Positions 50,336-62,745 of a DNA stretch of 64,000 nt are shown in pieces (position 1 is the first letter of the stretch; each line of letters starts with the position of its first letter). A program made the translations under genes and the position numbers. The stretch comes from Persicaria tinctoria. Its lineage: Eukaryota; Streptophyta; Magnoliopsida; Caryophyllales; Polygonaceae. The stretch lies in NCBI GenBank assembly GCA_037127255.1, contig JBANSL010000008.1, positions 4,302,896 through 4,366,895 of the forward strand. The letters run 5' to 3'. The notes below the pieces were generated by a model, which ran no database searches, was not told where the DNA came from, and saw nothing but the letters and a program-made list of their open reading frames with translations.

Positions 50336-53300
50336 TTATATGGAGACACTATTGGGGATTCCCTTTCCAGTGAGACCCCCTACTCTTGAGTAATCGGATG
50401 TGTTCGGGTAGAGTAACGTATAAGGAAACTCGACTGGTCCCAACCGGTTCCTCAAGCTCTTATCATTGTTCCTTTCCACTATCTTCTTCTCGACTTCAAT
50501 AAGCTTTGACCTGAATCTCTCAAATGCAGCCAATGGCTCAGTATCTGAAGTCCATTCAGGGGTGTCTCTTTGCCCAAGATAAACCTCGTCAGTGGAGTGC
50601 ATTGATAAGATTTCTATCAGGGAGACACCGAGAAGAGTCTGAAACTGAGCTGTTATGGTCTTTAGAAAGACTCCATCTGGGTTCGTTTCTAGCTCTGTAT
50701 ACTCGCTTGTCCCGGGCTGGGGCATGAACCCGCGGCTCACGGTTGGGCGGTTTGGTAGGTAGCCTGCATAAGGGTACTGTCCGAAGTTGACAGCTGCGTG
50801 AAGGGCGGATGCAATCCATATGATAGTGGTGCATGTTCTGGTCAGATCATCCTTGGTCTTCATCTCGGGCCACCATGGTTCATCCTTCTTATCACCATGC
50901 CCCTCGTTCCTTATCTCCATCCACCAAGACTGCAGTTCTGTGTCACCTTGGACCAAGCTGTCATTTGGGTAGTAGAAAGAGCAATACTCATTTACCCAAG
51001 TTTCAATGGCAGACCATATATCGAGTCCATCAACGGCGAAAGGATAATCCTCTATCAAAAGCCTGAGGCCATGAGGGGAGTTGTGATCTTTCACTGCAAT
51101 ACCCCTGATATTATAAGGGCAAGGTAAATAAGTGTTAGTACTTCTTCAATTCGTGGATACAGAAATGTAAAATTGAGGGCTAAAAATGTACCTATTAAGC
51201 AGGTCATTTGGAAGCCCTTGCTCAGTGAAAACCCAGTTCTTGTACACGATTGATGACATTTCCATTGCATATCTGGCAGGAAAAACTGTTCTCTCCAAGA
51301 CCCCACCTGCATTGATGAGTATCTGGCGAGCCAAGGCATTTATGTTCATTGTATCTCGGAAATGTGGTTGCAAGAGCTTGTAGATTGGGTGAAGGACACT
51401 CAGTTGTCGGTTTGAAGCAATGATAAATGGCTCTATCACTGCATGAGTATTTAACCTGCATTACCAAGCGAGTAAGCAAATGAGATATAGTCATTTTCTC
51501 AAGTAAATGCTTCAATGTTATTTGCAAAAAACATACCAATGGCTTATAAGCTGATGGCATCCAGAATCACTGACAGCAGCGTATGCTTTGGCGAGTTGCC
51601 ACACGGAACCTTCCACACCCTCATCTGCAGGTGTGTAGACTTGGCTAATAGCACCATCCAACGGGTGTGGTAAGCTTAACTCAATAGCCAGTGGCTTCAA
51701 TGTCCCATCATATTTGAGAAAGAGAACTGTCCTGGTTGCATATGTCTTAGTGGTTGTTGAGTTTATCCGGCTGAGGTACGGCATAAGTGCATCGTGATGA
51801 TCCAATATGAATAGTCTATTGCCCTTAATTGCCTGTTTCCAAAAAAACATATTGCATTTTTATACATATCATAAGGTAGTTGATAATTTATTTTGCCAGC
51901 AGATAATTAAGATTTAAGTGAGACTGCATTACTTGATCAACTGAGAATCCATCCATGTTTTTTTCTATTTGCTCTCTGGTTATTGTACTATTCTGATTGC
52001 CATATATTGATGGGTCTAACTTGCTGACTGGGGGGAATTCCTGCAAAACAGATAGATTGTTAAAGCACTAATCTAGTTTATCATTTGGTTTTGATGTAAG
52101 ATTTTGAAAGCTCTATAACAGTTACCTTCAGACCACAGATGTTTACAGGGTTAACACCAGCTAGCATTTCCCTACCAAACTCTTCGTCAGTCCTCCAAGC
52201 AGTCTTGTCCACTGTAGTTGTATCATGATAAAGTGTTGCCATGTATTATTGTCAAAGAGTTATATGAACACTGAACAATCAGTGTGATGGATGCTGAAAT
52301 TGAATAATGCACATTGATAGTATGGATGCTAGGAGTTTGGCATTTTAAATAATAAACCATACCTTTGATCACATCTGGGATTGGCATCTTGAGTAGTCCT
52401 TCAGCATCTGTACGAACCAGCTCCTTGAGCATCTCCCATGGAATGCGACCCTGAAGCTTATTGATTGCGCTTTTTGGTAGTTTAAACCCACCTTCATAGA
52501 GCTGCAACACGTCTTCAAATGTGTCAAACTCATTAGGGGTCTTGTCACAGACGGATTTGAGCTCCGGGACCAAGACAGGAAGTAAGGCCTTAAGAGCATA
52601 CGCCAGGAAATCCGAGAACTTCACGTGATCAAACCTTTCATCTCTTGGAACGTAGATGTTTAGGCTTATAAGAGGCAATCGACTTTCTGAGGTGGGATCT
52701 GTTGCAACCATTTTGACATTAAACCAAGCTTAATCTAAATAAGTATTGGAACATTTCTTGCACAGTCATGAAGTCAAGAGCATGATAGTTTTCACTAACC
52801 TGTTTTCGTAGGCTTCCGACCTGTTCTTCCTCTTCGAGGATATGGGTACTCCTTTGAACCACCCAAAACTGGGCGTGCATAGTTTGGTCCCTTGTCTGGC
52901 AATCCCAAGTCATTGTAGTAGGCATAATCATAAACTCTGTCCCATTCTTTTAGCACCCCCTTTCCATTTCCTCGGAGATTCTTGAGTTCCTCTTCTCTAT
53001 ATTTAAGCAATACCTTGGGAGTGTCTTGAGGTAGGTAGGTCTGTTTGTAGAGGGAAAAAAAAAACAAATTTAAGATTAATTGCTGGTTTGGATTGTTCAA
53101 TATTGGTTATGAATCCTCGTGTTTCTCATGGAATTCAGAATATATGCTTGATTCTCCATAAAACCAACTAAAGAGAAGATAGTGATGGAAAAGCTATACA
53201 GGTATGCATTTTGATTATGAAGATATGCCTGAAAGCATCTATGGGCCCGGGAAGGCATCGATAATTGATGGTATGTATGTTTTGGTTTTCTTTTTTTATG

Positions 53301-53995
53301 CTTTCTAGAATCATTTAAGTGGTGCACTATGGAGAACTGACTGTAAACAGTAAACCTGATAGGAAAGAAAAGCATCCTATATGAAATCTTTGGCCAACTG
53401 ACCTTGTTTGCGAAGAAGACGCGGTTGTACTTGTACCGATGTGTTGGATACACCCAAGAATTGCACACGAAATGAACCCTCCCGTGCCCGGGGACGTCCT
53501 CCAATGTAACAGTCCTGAGGTAGAACTGGCTGTGGTGATAGTTCTTGATTATGAAAGCCGCTGGGAAGCCCATGCTTTCGTCCCATTGGAATGTGACATT
53601 GAATGTAGACTCCCCAGCTGTGAATGGTGTCAGCTTTGTCACCCAGTTCTCCAGCTGTGCTGCTTTCCCCAACTTTCCTTGCAGCCCATCACCGCCTGCA
53701 AAAACAATTTGTTTCGGTTTTCTTTTGAGATATTTTGTTCAGCTTGTGTTTTCAGAATCTGAAACAGACAGAATTAAAAAGGACCTGATGCTGCAGACTG
53801 ATCAGCAGCAACACTGATGAGCTGCAAGGAGACGCCCCGCCCCAGAAGCTCGTAGACTCGATCGAGGAACGAAGCAGGTACGTCGGTAACATCTAGAACA
53901 TTCTTTTTCATCAGCACAACAGTGCCTCTGATTGTCTTCTTGATCCCATCCTCCTCCTCGCCTTTCATACTCTTTCTGTTCACTCCACAAAACAT
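50336..53995 (-). CDS. LOX: Linoleate 9S-lipoxygenase, 867 aa
   Basis: Nine exons on the minus strand join in phase: 53995-53785, 53695-53403, 53040-52800, 52698-52363, 52211-52126, 52040-51933, 51832-51537, 51455-51192 and 51104-50336. A PLAT/LH2 domain (about 20-165) precedes the lipoxygenase domain. Iron ligands align with soybean LOX-1: His523, His528, His714, Asn718 and the C-terminal Ile867. Ala566 matches the S-stereospecific Ala site. Thr580-Val581 (in E-R-T-V-F-P) marks 9-LOX, where 13-LOX has Phe or His at the second position, and Arg731 (P-N-R-P-T) can hold the substrate carboxylate. No transit peptide precedes the PLAT domain, so it should be cytosolic. It would add oxygen at C9 of linoleic or linolenic acid for oxylipin defence signals. 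All key residues are intact. Confidence 0.96.
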
Positions 53996-54110
53996 CTCTT
54001 CAGAAATCAGAACTACCTTTGACTGGTCAAACAGGCTTTATAGCTTTGATGGGTGGGTTCTTGATCTTGGGGGAAACTCTTATGAGGGTATGTATTTAAA
54101 GCTGGGGAGG
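53996..54110 (-). promoter_or_regulatory. LOX core promoter and leader
   Basis: On the minus strand TTTAAATA (54100-54093) is a plausible TATA box, giving a leader of about 70 bp. TTTGACTGGTCAAAC at 54018-54032 is a palindromic pair of W-box cores (TTGAC on each strand), fitting WRKY control, which is common for defence LOX genes. Both calls are motif-level only. Confidence 0.45.
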
Positions 54111-56130
54111 TGTGAGTTTAATATTCGACGGAAGATGAATGAAGATGAGATTCGATTGACATTTTAAAACCCCCCTTTTTTGCTTCTTTAACTGCAGGTA
54201 AATCAAGGGACCTGATTCCACGTCCACCTTGACACTGACCCCCATTTGGTTAGTCTCCATTTGTTCATTCGTTTACTGAAACTAATGAATTGATTTGTAT
54301 TTGCTTGGTATGACTTGACTTTCGCAAGTATGAAACCCTATTTTTGTTTAATAATTAATAAAATTAACAATTACTCCCTCCCCTCTTTTTTATAATTCGT
54401 TTACTACTATTTAAATATTAATTTTTTTATTAATAATTTTATACTTGTTACTTTGTTACTAATATGTACTAGAATATATAGGAAATTATTAAAAAGAATT
54501 TAATAATAATTAATAAAACTACTTATAAAAAAGAACAGTAATTTTTATAGTTTATGATGAATGATTTATAAGTAACTGACATCCAAACGAAGCCTCAGTC
54601 ACATGCTCCAGGAAATAAATAATCCATTTGCTCCCTTTTTTGGACCTGGTTATTGTACCCTTTTTTGCATTTCCGTGTGGAATATTTTTCTTTTGTTTGT
54701 AATTTGACTCACCAACTGTAGCCATCTCTTCCTCGTCGTTTCCTTGATTGTGCATCTTAATTTAGATATTCACACGTACAGTAACTACTCCGTATATATG
54801 TTGCATTGCAAGTTGGATCTATATATATAAAAAAACATATAATATAAAAAATTCCATGTGTATCAGTGTATGTGTCCAAATGTCATCTGACGTTGCTCAT
54901 GGCCTTGCACGTTGAATCTTCTCTTTTGAAGATTTCATTATGTTGGATTGTTGGTACATCAGAAGTGGGAAGATTCTAATCCTAAGGTTTTTAAGCTTTA
55001 GACTTGGTGTGACTCAACCGGCGAAAGGTATATATAGAGAGAAAAATAGTTGCACATCTTGACTTACGCATATGTAACTCAAGAGGCGTAAGATTTATTT
55101 TGAAAAAAAAAAGAAGCTTTGATTTAGATGTGTAGATAGTAAAAATTACAGGGTAAATAGCAACCCCGCTTATACGCTGGCCTTTCTGATCTGGCCAACA
55201 GGACACTTCTCAAATACATTATGCACAGGGAAATCTCTGGTTTCTTAATCATCATGTTATGCCTTAACTTGCATTCCTTACCAATTACCATATTATGATG
55301 CTTGGCCTCTCTTTGAAGTAAGGGGATAGAGGTAATATATTTGGGCCTCTGTTTCTGGCTGATGATTAGGCGGCAACATTACATTGAATTTTTAAAGCTG
55401 GGGAGGTGTGAGTTTAATATTCGATGGAAGATGAGGGTGAGATTAGATTGACATTTTAAGGCCCTTTTTTTTGCTTCTTTAACTACAGGCAAATCAAGGG
55501 ATCTGATTCCACCTTGACACTGACCCCCATTTGCTCCGTCTCCATTTGTTCATTCATTTACTGAAACTGATGAATTGATTTGTTTTTATTTGGTATGACT
55601 TGTGACAGTTGTATGTATGAAACCCTGTTTTTGTTTGATAATTGATAAAATTAACAATTATAAATTTATAATCAGTCACATGCTCTGGGAAATAAATAAA
55701 AGAAATGATTAAATACCTGTTTATATTGTACCCTTTTTTGCATTTCCGTGTGGAATATTTCTCTTTTATTTGTAATTTGATTGACTAACTGTAGCATCAT
55801 CTTCCTCGTCGCTTCCTTGACTGTGCATCTTAATTTAGATATTAACACAGTTACTACTTACTATATATGTGCAAATATCATATGACCTTCCAATTGGATA
55901 TTGTGCATTGCAAGTTGGATCTATAAAAAAACATATAAAATAAAAAATTCCATGTGTATCAGTGTATGTGTCCAAATATCATATGACCTTGCATGTTATC
56001 GTTATGCTTATTTTTTATTTTTATAATACTTGGCCTCTCTTTGAAGTAAGGGGATAGAGTAAAATATTTGGGTCTCTTTCAGGTTACTTAATGTTCTGGC
56101 TGATGATTAGGCGGCAATGTTACATTGAAT
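54093..56130. repeat. Tandem segmental duplication upstream of LOX
   Basis: Copy A (54093 to about 55393) and copy B (about 55389-56130) share 'aaagctggggaggtgtgagt', 'gacactgacccccatttg', 'cccttttttgcatttccgtg', 'tgcatcttaatttagatatt' and 'cttggcctctctttgaagta' in the same order. The offset shrinks from 1296 to 1073 to 729 bp across the unit, so copy A holds two extra insertions. One of them (about 54374-54580) looks like a degenerate Stowaway MITE absent from copy B. Confidence 0.85.
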
Positions 56131-56575
56131 TGATTCCCTAAACTGATTGGCGAGCTTGAAATTTTAGGTAAGCGTTCTCTACATATACAAATACAGACTC
56201 TTCTAAGTGGCTGCATTTAATCCCTTTATTGATCCTAGGTTGTGCTGTTGAGCTAGATTATCTGAAATAGGAGGATTAGTAGGTTTTGGTTGAGCTTGGC
56301 TAGTTGATTGTTCATTTGAATCTTTGCACTCTTTGGACGAATTATATGATTCAGTATTGCATTCAATTAATTCCTTGAACTGACCGGCGATTTTAAATTT
56401 TAGGCCAGCTAGATTAAGATTACATACAGACTCTCTTCTGCAAGTGGCTTTATTTATTGATCCTAGGTTGTGCCGTGAGATTAGCTAAAATACGAGGATT
56501 AAAGGGTTGGTAGAGCTTGGCAACTTCTTAGTTCACCGCGGTCTTTACACTCTTTGTGCATAATAAATGATTTGG
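56126..56575. repeat. Diverged tandem repeat of about 230 bp
   Basis: Unit 1 (56126-56357) and unit 2 (56358-56575) share 'ttgatcctaggttgtgc', 'gagcttgg', 'acagactct' and 'tttgcactcttt'-like phrases in order, with many differences and small indels. Confidence 0.75.
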
Positions 56576-56579
56576 GAAA

Positions 56580-57685
56580 AAAGAGCAGCAAATGGTTGTG
56601 TTAGTCTAGCAGAAATTGCGTTTAGCTAGTTTGGTTTGGACATTGTGTGGGACTAAAATTTCATTAGTTGAAGTTACAGACGTGGACAATCTATAAACCA
56701 AAGTGGTTAGTTGTATAATTCCTGAAGGAGATAGGGATAGGTTTGACATTGCTGCTATGACTTTAGAGCAAGGACCACTGTTGAAATCGACAGGAAATAT
56801 ATGTAGCATGAGCATAAACCCAAGTAGGCCAGGAAAATGAACTTTTTGTGACCAATCAGAACGCGTAAACACGAGAAGTTGTCAAGAGGGATCTGAGAAC
56901 ACTAAGCTTTGATCAGAATACGCGAGGAAAGTTTCACTTTCGCCCTGGGTGTGGCACGAGCTTGTAAGTTGTAATTAGATACTCTGATGTCTTTGATCTG
57001 GAGATAGGAAGACTGTGTGCCCTCTGGTTTCTTATATGACCCATTTTTCATGAATTGGTCTTCAGATGCTTGGCTCGTGAATCAGGACCAGCCAGCACAC
57101 AGAAAATAAATTTGCATTATTTTTTATGGATCAAAATCAAATCAATTTGTTTAAAATTGCCCAGTTGATTGCATTATGGATCTGATATGGTCAAATAGCA
57201 GCCAATGCCATAAAGAAGTACAACTTGTTAACATAAATTGCATTTATATCTGAACATATTTATTAATTCCTCTTTGATTCTCCAGATACAAACCAATGTG
57301 AACATATTTATGGACCATCAACATCAACAACGACAACAACAACAACGCGGGATTGCAATATAGGCCTGTCAAATGAAGCGTTTCATACGGGTTGATTGAG
57401 TTGGTCTCAATCTACGAGTTTGCTTGGCTAATTAACGACCGAGATTCGAATACTAATGTGATCGATGTAGGTCACTGTTATCATATGTGGTAAATTGGTA
57501 ATGAGGATTAAAAGGACTGAGAGCACTTCTTTTAGGATAAAGCAGATTCATACCTTCTTGTCGAACCAATTGTTTATTGGTACGTACAGATAAGTGATAT
57601 GTAAAGTGCCAAAAGGGGTCAACTTTAGGTTGGTGTGAATGTGTGATATATTCTTTACTTGTAAGATGTATCCAATCCAATGCAA
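56580..57685. other. Intergenic DNA, no gene seen
   Basis: A TAGGCCTGTCAAATGA phrase near 57361 resembles a hAT end, but no partner end was found. Nothing else recognised. Confidence 0.4.
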
Positions 57686-58174
57686 GGGATTTTATGGACA
57701 AATCTTCGTTTACCACCCGGGTAGGAATACCCCCCTATTTTTTAAATAAAAAAAAAACAAAAGTAATTGTAGTGGGGGACAAAGATAGTTAATGAGGTAG
57801 AAGCATGATTAAGTGATAATTGCTTTTCGAGGATGTCTAACTACCTTATTTAATATCACCCCTACTAGAATACCCCCTATGTCTAACTACTCATAGAATA
57901 TATTATAAATGTGATTACATTAACATAGTATATAGTTATTACATTATAATCTACCTTATGTAATAAAATGTGATTACATTATATTATAAATATTATTAAT
58001 TTTATAATCCTATAATATATAGTATATATAGTTATTACCCATTGTAACCCTTGGGTATATACCCTAACAATATAATATGTTTTTATATATATATAAAATC
58101 GTATCCTGTGTTATAATTTTTTTTTTAGTAAAGTATGTTTTTAATTAAGATCTAATATATATGATATATGTTTG

Positions 58175-58675
58175 ATATAAAAAGTTAACTTGTATATGAT
58201 ATATGTTTAATGTATATGATATATGTTTGATATAAAAAATTAACTTGTATATGATATATGTTTAATGTATATGATATATGTTTGATATAAAAAATTAACT
58301 TGTATATGATATATGTTTAATGTATATGATATATGTTTGATATAAAAAATTAACTTGTATATGATATATGTTTAATGTATATGATATATGTTTGATATAA
58401 AAAATTAACTTGTATATGATATATGTTTAATGTATATGATATATGTTTGATATAAAAAATTAACTTGTATATGATATATGTTTAATGTATATGATATATG
58501 TTTGATATCAAAAATTAACTTGTATATATATATGATATATGTTTGATATATGTTTGATATCAAAAATTAACTTGTATATATATATGATATATGTTTAATG
58601 TATATGATCAAAAATTAACTTGTATATGATATATGTTTAATGTATATGATCAAAAATTAACTTGTATATATGTTT
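58175..58675. repeat. 55-bp minisatellite, about nine units
   Basis: The unit contains 'aaaaaattaacttgtatatg' followed by 'atatatgtttaatg' and 'tatatgatatatgtttgat'; successive 'ttaactt' starts lie 55 bp apart (for example 58240 and 58295). Central units are nearly identical and the last three are shortened. Each unit contains TATATGATATATG-like words. Confidence 0.92.
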
Positions 58676-59068
58676 CGGATAAGTGCAAGAAATCCAACAG
58701 CTCTCTCTCTTTCTCTCCCAATTTCACCTTGTTGCAATCTTCATAATGTATATTATATATGTTTGTGTATTGCATTGTGTATATATGTTGTATAGTTATT
58801 CCCCCTTCATTAGCTAGGCCTGCATAGGTGATCACGGGTGGACTGTGGAGGATTCTCGGCCAGCTGCTGCAGCTCTCCCTTCACGTCTTCAGCTGCTGCA
58901 GCTCTTCCTTCACGCCATCAGTGGTGCTGCTACTACAACAGGGGGCTTCACGGGTGGAATCTCCCTAGCATCACCAACTGTTGGAGCCTCCTATATCTCC
59001 CTCATCTTCTTCAATCAACCCCCATCTTCTTCATTCAATCAACCCCCATCTTCTTCAATCAACCACTG

Positions 59069-59667
59069 ATGTCGTTGATGATAAAGACATACCCATGGAG
59101 CACTTGGACAACTGCAGAAACCAAGGCTTTGCTAGAGATATGCGCAGTAAATAGAAGCAATGATGGAAACATCAACTCCATAGACTGGAATGTCATCCAC
59201 GACCAACTTCGTTATGAACAAAGGATACTGGCTACTCCAACGATCATACGACACAAGTTCGAGACGATTCGAGAAGATTACGCGGTGTGGCTCTCTCTTT
59301 TTGATGACCCAATGGTCAATATATCCCTCCACAACTGTGAGGTTAATGCACCCGAATGGTGGTGGGAGTCCAAGGTTAGTGGTTTCAAAGTATATGTGTG
59401 TTTCGTTCTATCAAACAATTTTCACTAGCACACTATTGATTATATGTCGTTTCTTGCAAAATGTTTTTGTAGCAAGGCCCGTCATACAAGTTTATTAAGA
59501 ATGATGGTATGACTGGAGATATCGTGGACCTGTGCAATGAATTGTTCGGTGAACGAGATGTGTCTGAAGATCAATTGAACACATCGGAAGTGTCCAGTGG
59601 AGAGAGCCATGTTGGACGGATTGATGATACTGCATCCACTTCCACTACTTTCTTTCCAGGTGTGTAA
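59069..59667 (+). CDS. Myb/SANT-like DNA-binding domain protein (transposon-related), 166 aa
   Basis: Two exons join in phase: 59069-59374 and 59473-59667 (stop TAA). The domain begins W-T-T-A-E-T-K-A-L-L-E-I-C and continues W-N-V-I-H-D-Q-L, H-K-F-E-T-I-R-E-D-Y-A-V-W, then W-W-W-E-S-K; exon 2 supplies the conserved continuation Y-K-F-I-K and L-C-N-E-L-F-G. This pattern is the plant Myb/SANT-like (Myb_DNA-bind_3) family, found in host proteins and as the DNA-binding ORF of PIF/Harbinger transposons. The start at 59069 is chosen because upstream in-frame sequence is low-complexity; the frame is open to 58838. The final GGT GTG could instead be a splice donor to further exons. Expression is unknown. 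Confidence 0.65.
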
Positions 59668-59848
59668 TGTATCGATGGCATGTTTGGATACTTTGATATG
59701 TATGCTAATGTTCCAAGTTTGTTACTCTCCATAACTGTTTTTGTTGAATAAATGTTACTCTTCCAGCACTGCTTGATTAAATGTTTTTGTTGATTGTATG
59801 TTTTTGTTGATTATATGTTTGGTTGATTAAATGTTTGGGATTTCATGT

Positions 59849-60487
59849 TCAAAGAGCAAGTTTTTCATCATGAACTTCACATCTACCGTCTACATGAGCT
59901 GATGCATTTACCTTGAACTGACATCCGGTAACACAAGTTAACGATCCTGTCGCTGGCTTCTTTCCCTTCGACGCAAATTTCCCAAACTTTGAGCAAGCCA
60001 ACCTCAGCTTCTTGTACTTCTCTGGTCCATTGGGATCATGATGTTTTTCAGAACTCCTGATCATGTACTGGAATCCTACCGCCTTCGCGTATGCATGCTT
60101 ATACTCAAAAACCTCTATTGAATGTGCAAATGCCATCCCAGTATGCGGAGGAAGGATCTCAGTAAAACCTCCAGCCTCGTTGTCTTCGTTGTCTTGATCC
60201 TCTTCATCCGCGTTGCCTTCGCTGTCTTCGTTTTCTTGATCCTCTTCATCCTCGTTGCCTTCGTTGTCTTGATCCTCTTCCTCCATGCTGATGGAATCTC
60301 TATCATCGAAATTGTCACCGTATACGCCAACAGAACCTGTTACAACACAATCACTCAATTGTTCAATTTGGTTGTCTTCACACATTCAAACAACAACAAT
60401 CAAAGGAATAGAAGCTTAGTGTATGAGTGAAAAATTACCTTCTTCTTCGGTAGCATACCCGATGTTTAGGTCAAATGAATGATCCAT
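59849..60487 (-). pseudogene. FAR1/FHY3-type DNA-binding domain gene, truncated
   Basis: A minus-strand exon 60487-60439 (M-D-H-S-F-D-L-N-I-G) can splice in phase to 60336 onward. It encodes an acidic Glu/Asp/Asn-rich stretch (60290-60165) built of repeated E-D-Q-D-N-E units, then F-A-R-1-like sequence: H-A-Y-A-K-A-V-G-F-Q-Y-M-I-R, L-A-C-S-K-F-G, T-G-C-Q-F-K-V-N-A. These are the Cys residues and spacing of the FAR1 (MULE-derived) zinc domain. The frame stops at TGA 59849-59851 just where L-x-H-x-H should follow; a one-base shift would restore an E-H-E phrase, so it is probably broken. No MULE transposase domain follows. Confidence 0.65.
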
Positions 60488-61340
60488 TGCAATTCGATTT
60501 GATCACTGAAGAATGAATATGATGATTAAAAATCGAAGCCTAAATACCGTTCAGATCAAAATTTGCAACTAAACAACACATAAAACTCAATATTCTGGTG
60601 CAAAATTTGCAACTAAACAACACAAACCACACATAAACCCTAGATAATCGATTTCGAATTAAGCAAATAAACGAAAAATATACAATTTAATCATCTTAAT
60701 TTACAATCTAGATTTGGAATCAAGCAAATAAACCGAAATTGCCCTAAACCACCCTGCAGAACCACAATCGATTTCAAATTAACCCTAAACCACACGCAGA
60801 ACCCTAATTAACCCTAAACCACCCAGAACGCTAATTAACAATCCATTAACAATCCATTGAGATAGGGAATTACAATTTAATCGATCCAAGGACATACAAT
60901 GGAGGCGATATGGACTTTGAATCTGGGCATGGATCAACGACATAATTATAAAAAAAAAAACTGACCTTGTTCTTCGATCTCGTAGTTTAATCGCACTTTG
61001 AATCTGGGTGGAAGAGAGTTGCAGTTTAATCGAAGAACGTTGGAGAAGATAGTTGCTTGGAGTTTTTCCGAGTTGCTTTTCTCTGTTTTGAATTGGAGGA
61101 ACGTTGGAGAAAAAGAACGTTGAACCTCCATTGGGAGCCCACGTACGCATTGAATGGGAGAGAGGGGGAGGAGCGGGCGTCATTATTAGCCTAATTGTAG
61201 CCTAATTAACTAACCTACTTAAAGCTGCTAATTGCTTTTCTCTTTTTTTGCAGGTACCCGCGTGCTTTTACGTTTCTGCCCTTGGATAAATTTACCCGGG
61301 TGGTAAACGTATCAGCGTCCGGATTTTATCCATAATCCCC

Positions 61341-62248
61341 ATTCCCCACATTCAAAAGTTGGGTATACGAGTCCAAAGGGGAGAACTTTGAAAACTTAAT
61401 TTAGGTTCTTTTTTGGTAACTTTAAGTTAATAAAGGAAGTTAAAAGGTAATTTGTTTTTGTTTTTTTATTAAGTAAGAATTTAAGATTAGATATATCTGA
61501 ATAGCTTCAATTGGATTTCAAAATTTTTAGTGATAAAATATTTGTATATTATAGTTGTAGTCATTTTAATCATTAAAAATATTTTAGTGATAAAAGATTT
61601 GGTCCTCTTCTTTAGACTATCTTCAAAATTAGATTTCAAAAAAAAAAAAAAATTGGAGGGGAAAAAAACAATTGGATGGTGCATTATAAAACGAAAAGCC
61701 TAAACATGTAACTATGAAAACCCTCATTCATGAGCTAATTAAATATTTAATCTTAACTGTTCATTTAAAATTATGTCGTATATAATATTAAAACTAAAAA
61801 CTATGTATAACAAATAGCTTTGTGACCCTTATAACCTTTCAATAAGCTCATCTTCAAGTAATTAAATCAAGGTTAGAGTGTGTTTGGATGTAAGGTTGAT
61901 ATCAACATTTTTTAGCTAATTAAGTAGCTGCAAATTTAAAGCCATCTCATAAAGTCATTTAAAGATAATCCAAACATTTTATTGACAATCTAATGGTCTA
62001 TTTTCTTATCAATACGATCCTGAATCATTTTTCTGCCTCACGTATTTTATAATTAGCTTTAAGAATGTTAGTATCCTCTCTTATGCTATCAATGAAAAAA
62101 TAAAATCAACATTAAAATAAAAAGTTTTTTTTTTTAATTCAAAAAATAAAAAGGTTTTAGATATTGCATAAACACGTATCATTTTTTGTCCCTACCATTA
62201 TATTGCTTTTACTTGACTAAAATAAGTGTATTGTCCTGGTAACATAAG
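61341..62248. other. Intergenic DNA, no gene seen
   Basis: Several short phrases such as 'gtgtgtttggatg' near 61879 hint at decayed MITEs, but no pair of ends was found. Confidence 0.4.
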
Positions 62249-62258
62249 AGGCAATGAT

Positions 62259-62455
62259 TGGTGGCGCTTGACATCAGGTTGTAGTCTATGTTATCCCCAT
62301 CGTATTACGATTAGGTTCGTTTGTTCACCTAGATTTGTTGTCTTTCACTGTTGTATTACACATTTTTATTTTATGATGTATGTTTGACGGTTCTCCATCT
62401 GCCGACCACTCGAGGTGTCTGATTCTCGAATTCTCACTTAATCAAAAAAAAAAAA
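62259..62455 (+). mobile_element. Short LINE 3' fragment with target duplication
   Basis: A T/G-rich LINE-like 3' sequence ends CACTTAATC and a poly-A run, and is flanked by the direct repeat aggcaatgat at 62249-62258 and 62456-62465. The tail resembles those at 46810 and 48741. Confidence 0.82.
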
Positions 62456-62603
62456 AGGCAATGATGGTTGCTTTTACCTTTGGTTAAACGTACATATTTA
62501 ATAATGGTTGTGAATAAAAATCTTCAAACTTCAACAGTTAGTTGTACACGTTCTATGATTCTATTTCTATCAATATTGATCAAAGTATGTTTATTACTCC
62601 AAG

Positions 62604-62745
62604 TATCATAACAATAAAAATAAAAATAAAAGGAAATGTAAGAAAAAGTCATATTTTTAGACACGCTAAGAGCATCTTCAATGGTGGTACTTCAAGTACC
62701 ATAACAATAAAAATAAAAGGAAATGTAAGAAAAAGTCATATTTTT
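62604..62745. repeat. Direct repeat of about 50 bp across the MITE border
   Basis: 'ataacaataaaaataaaa' followed by 'ggaaatgtaagaaaaagtca' occurs at about 62609-62657 and again at 62701-62745. The second copy lies inside the MITE starting at 62670, the first just outside it. Confidence 0.8.

Larger units (their letters stand above)
57686..61340. mobile_element. Unclassified element bounded by inverted repeats, with Myb/SANT and FAR1 genes
   Basis: A perfect 17-bp inverted repeat, CGTTTACCACCCGGGTA, lies at 57707-57723 and (complement) 61293-61309. Further out, GGGATTTTATGGACAAAT (57686-57703) matches the complement of 61323-61340 (GGGGATTATGGATAAAAT) imperfectly. The 3.65-kb interior holds a Myb/SANT-like gene, a broken FAR1-domain gene pointing the opposite way and a minisatellite. 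PIF/Harbinger elements carry a Myb-like ORF, and FAR1 domains descend from MULE transposases, so the two genes point to different families. No target duplication could be fixed. Confidence 0.6.

Noticed and set aside
57361..57400. hAT element end (TAGGCCTGTCAAATGA)
   Set aside because: No partner terminus or target duplication was found nearby.
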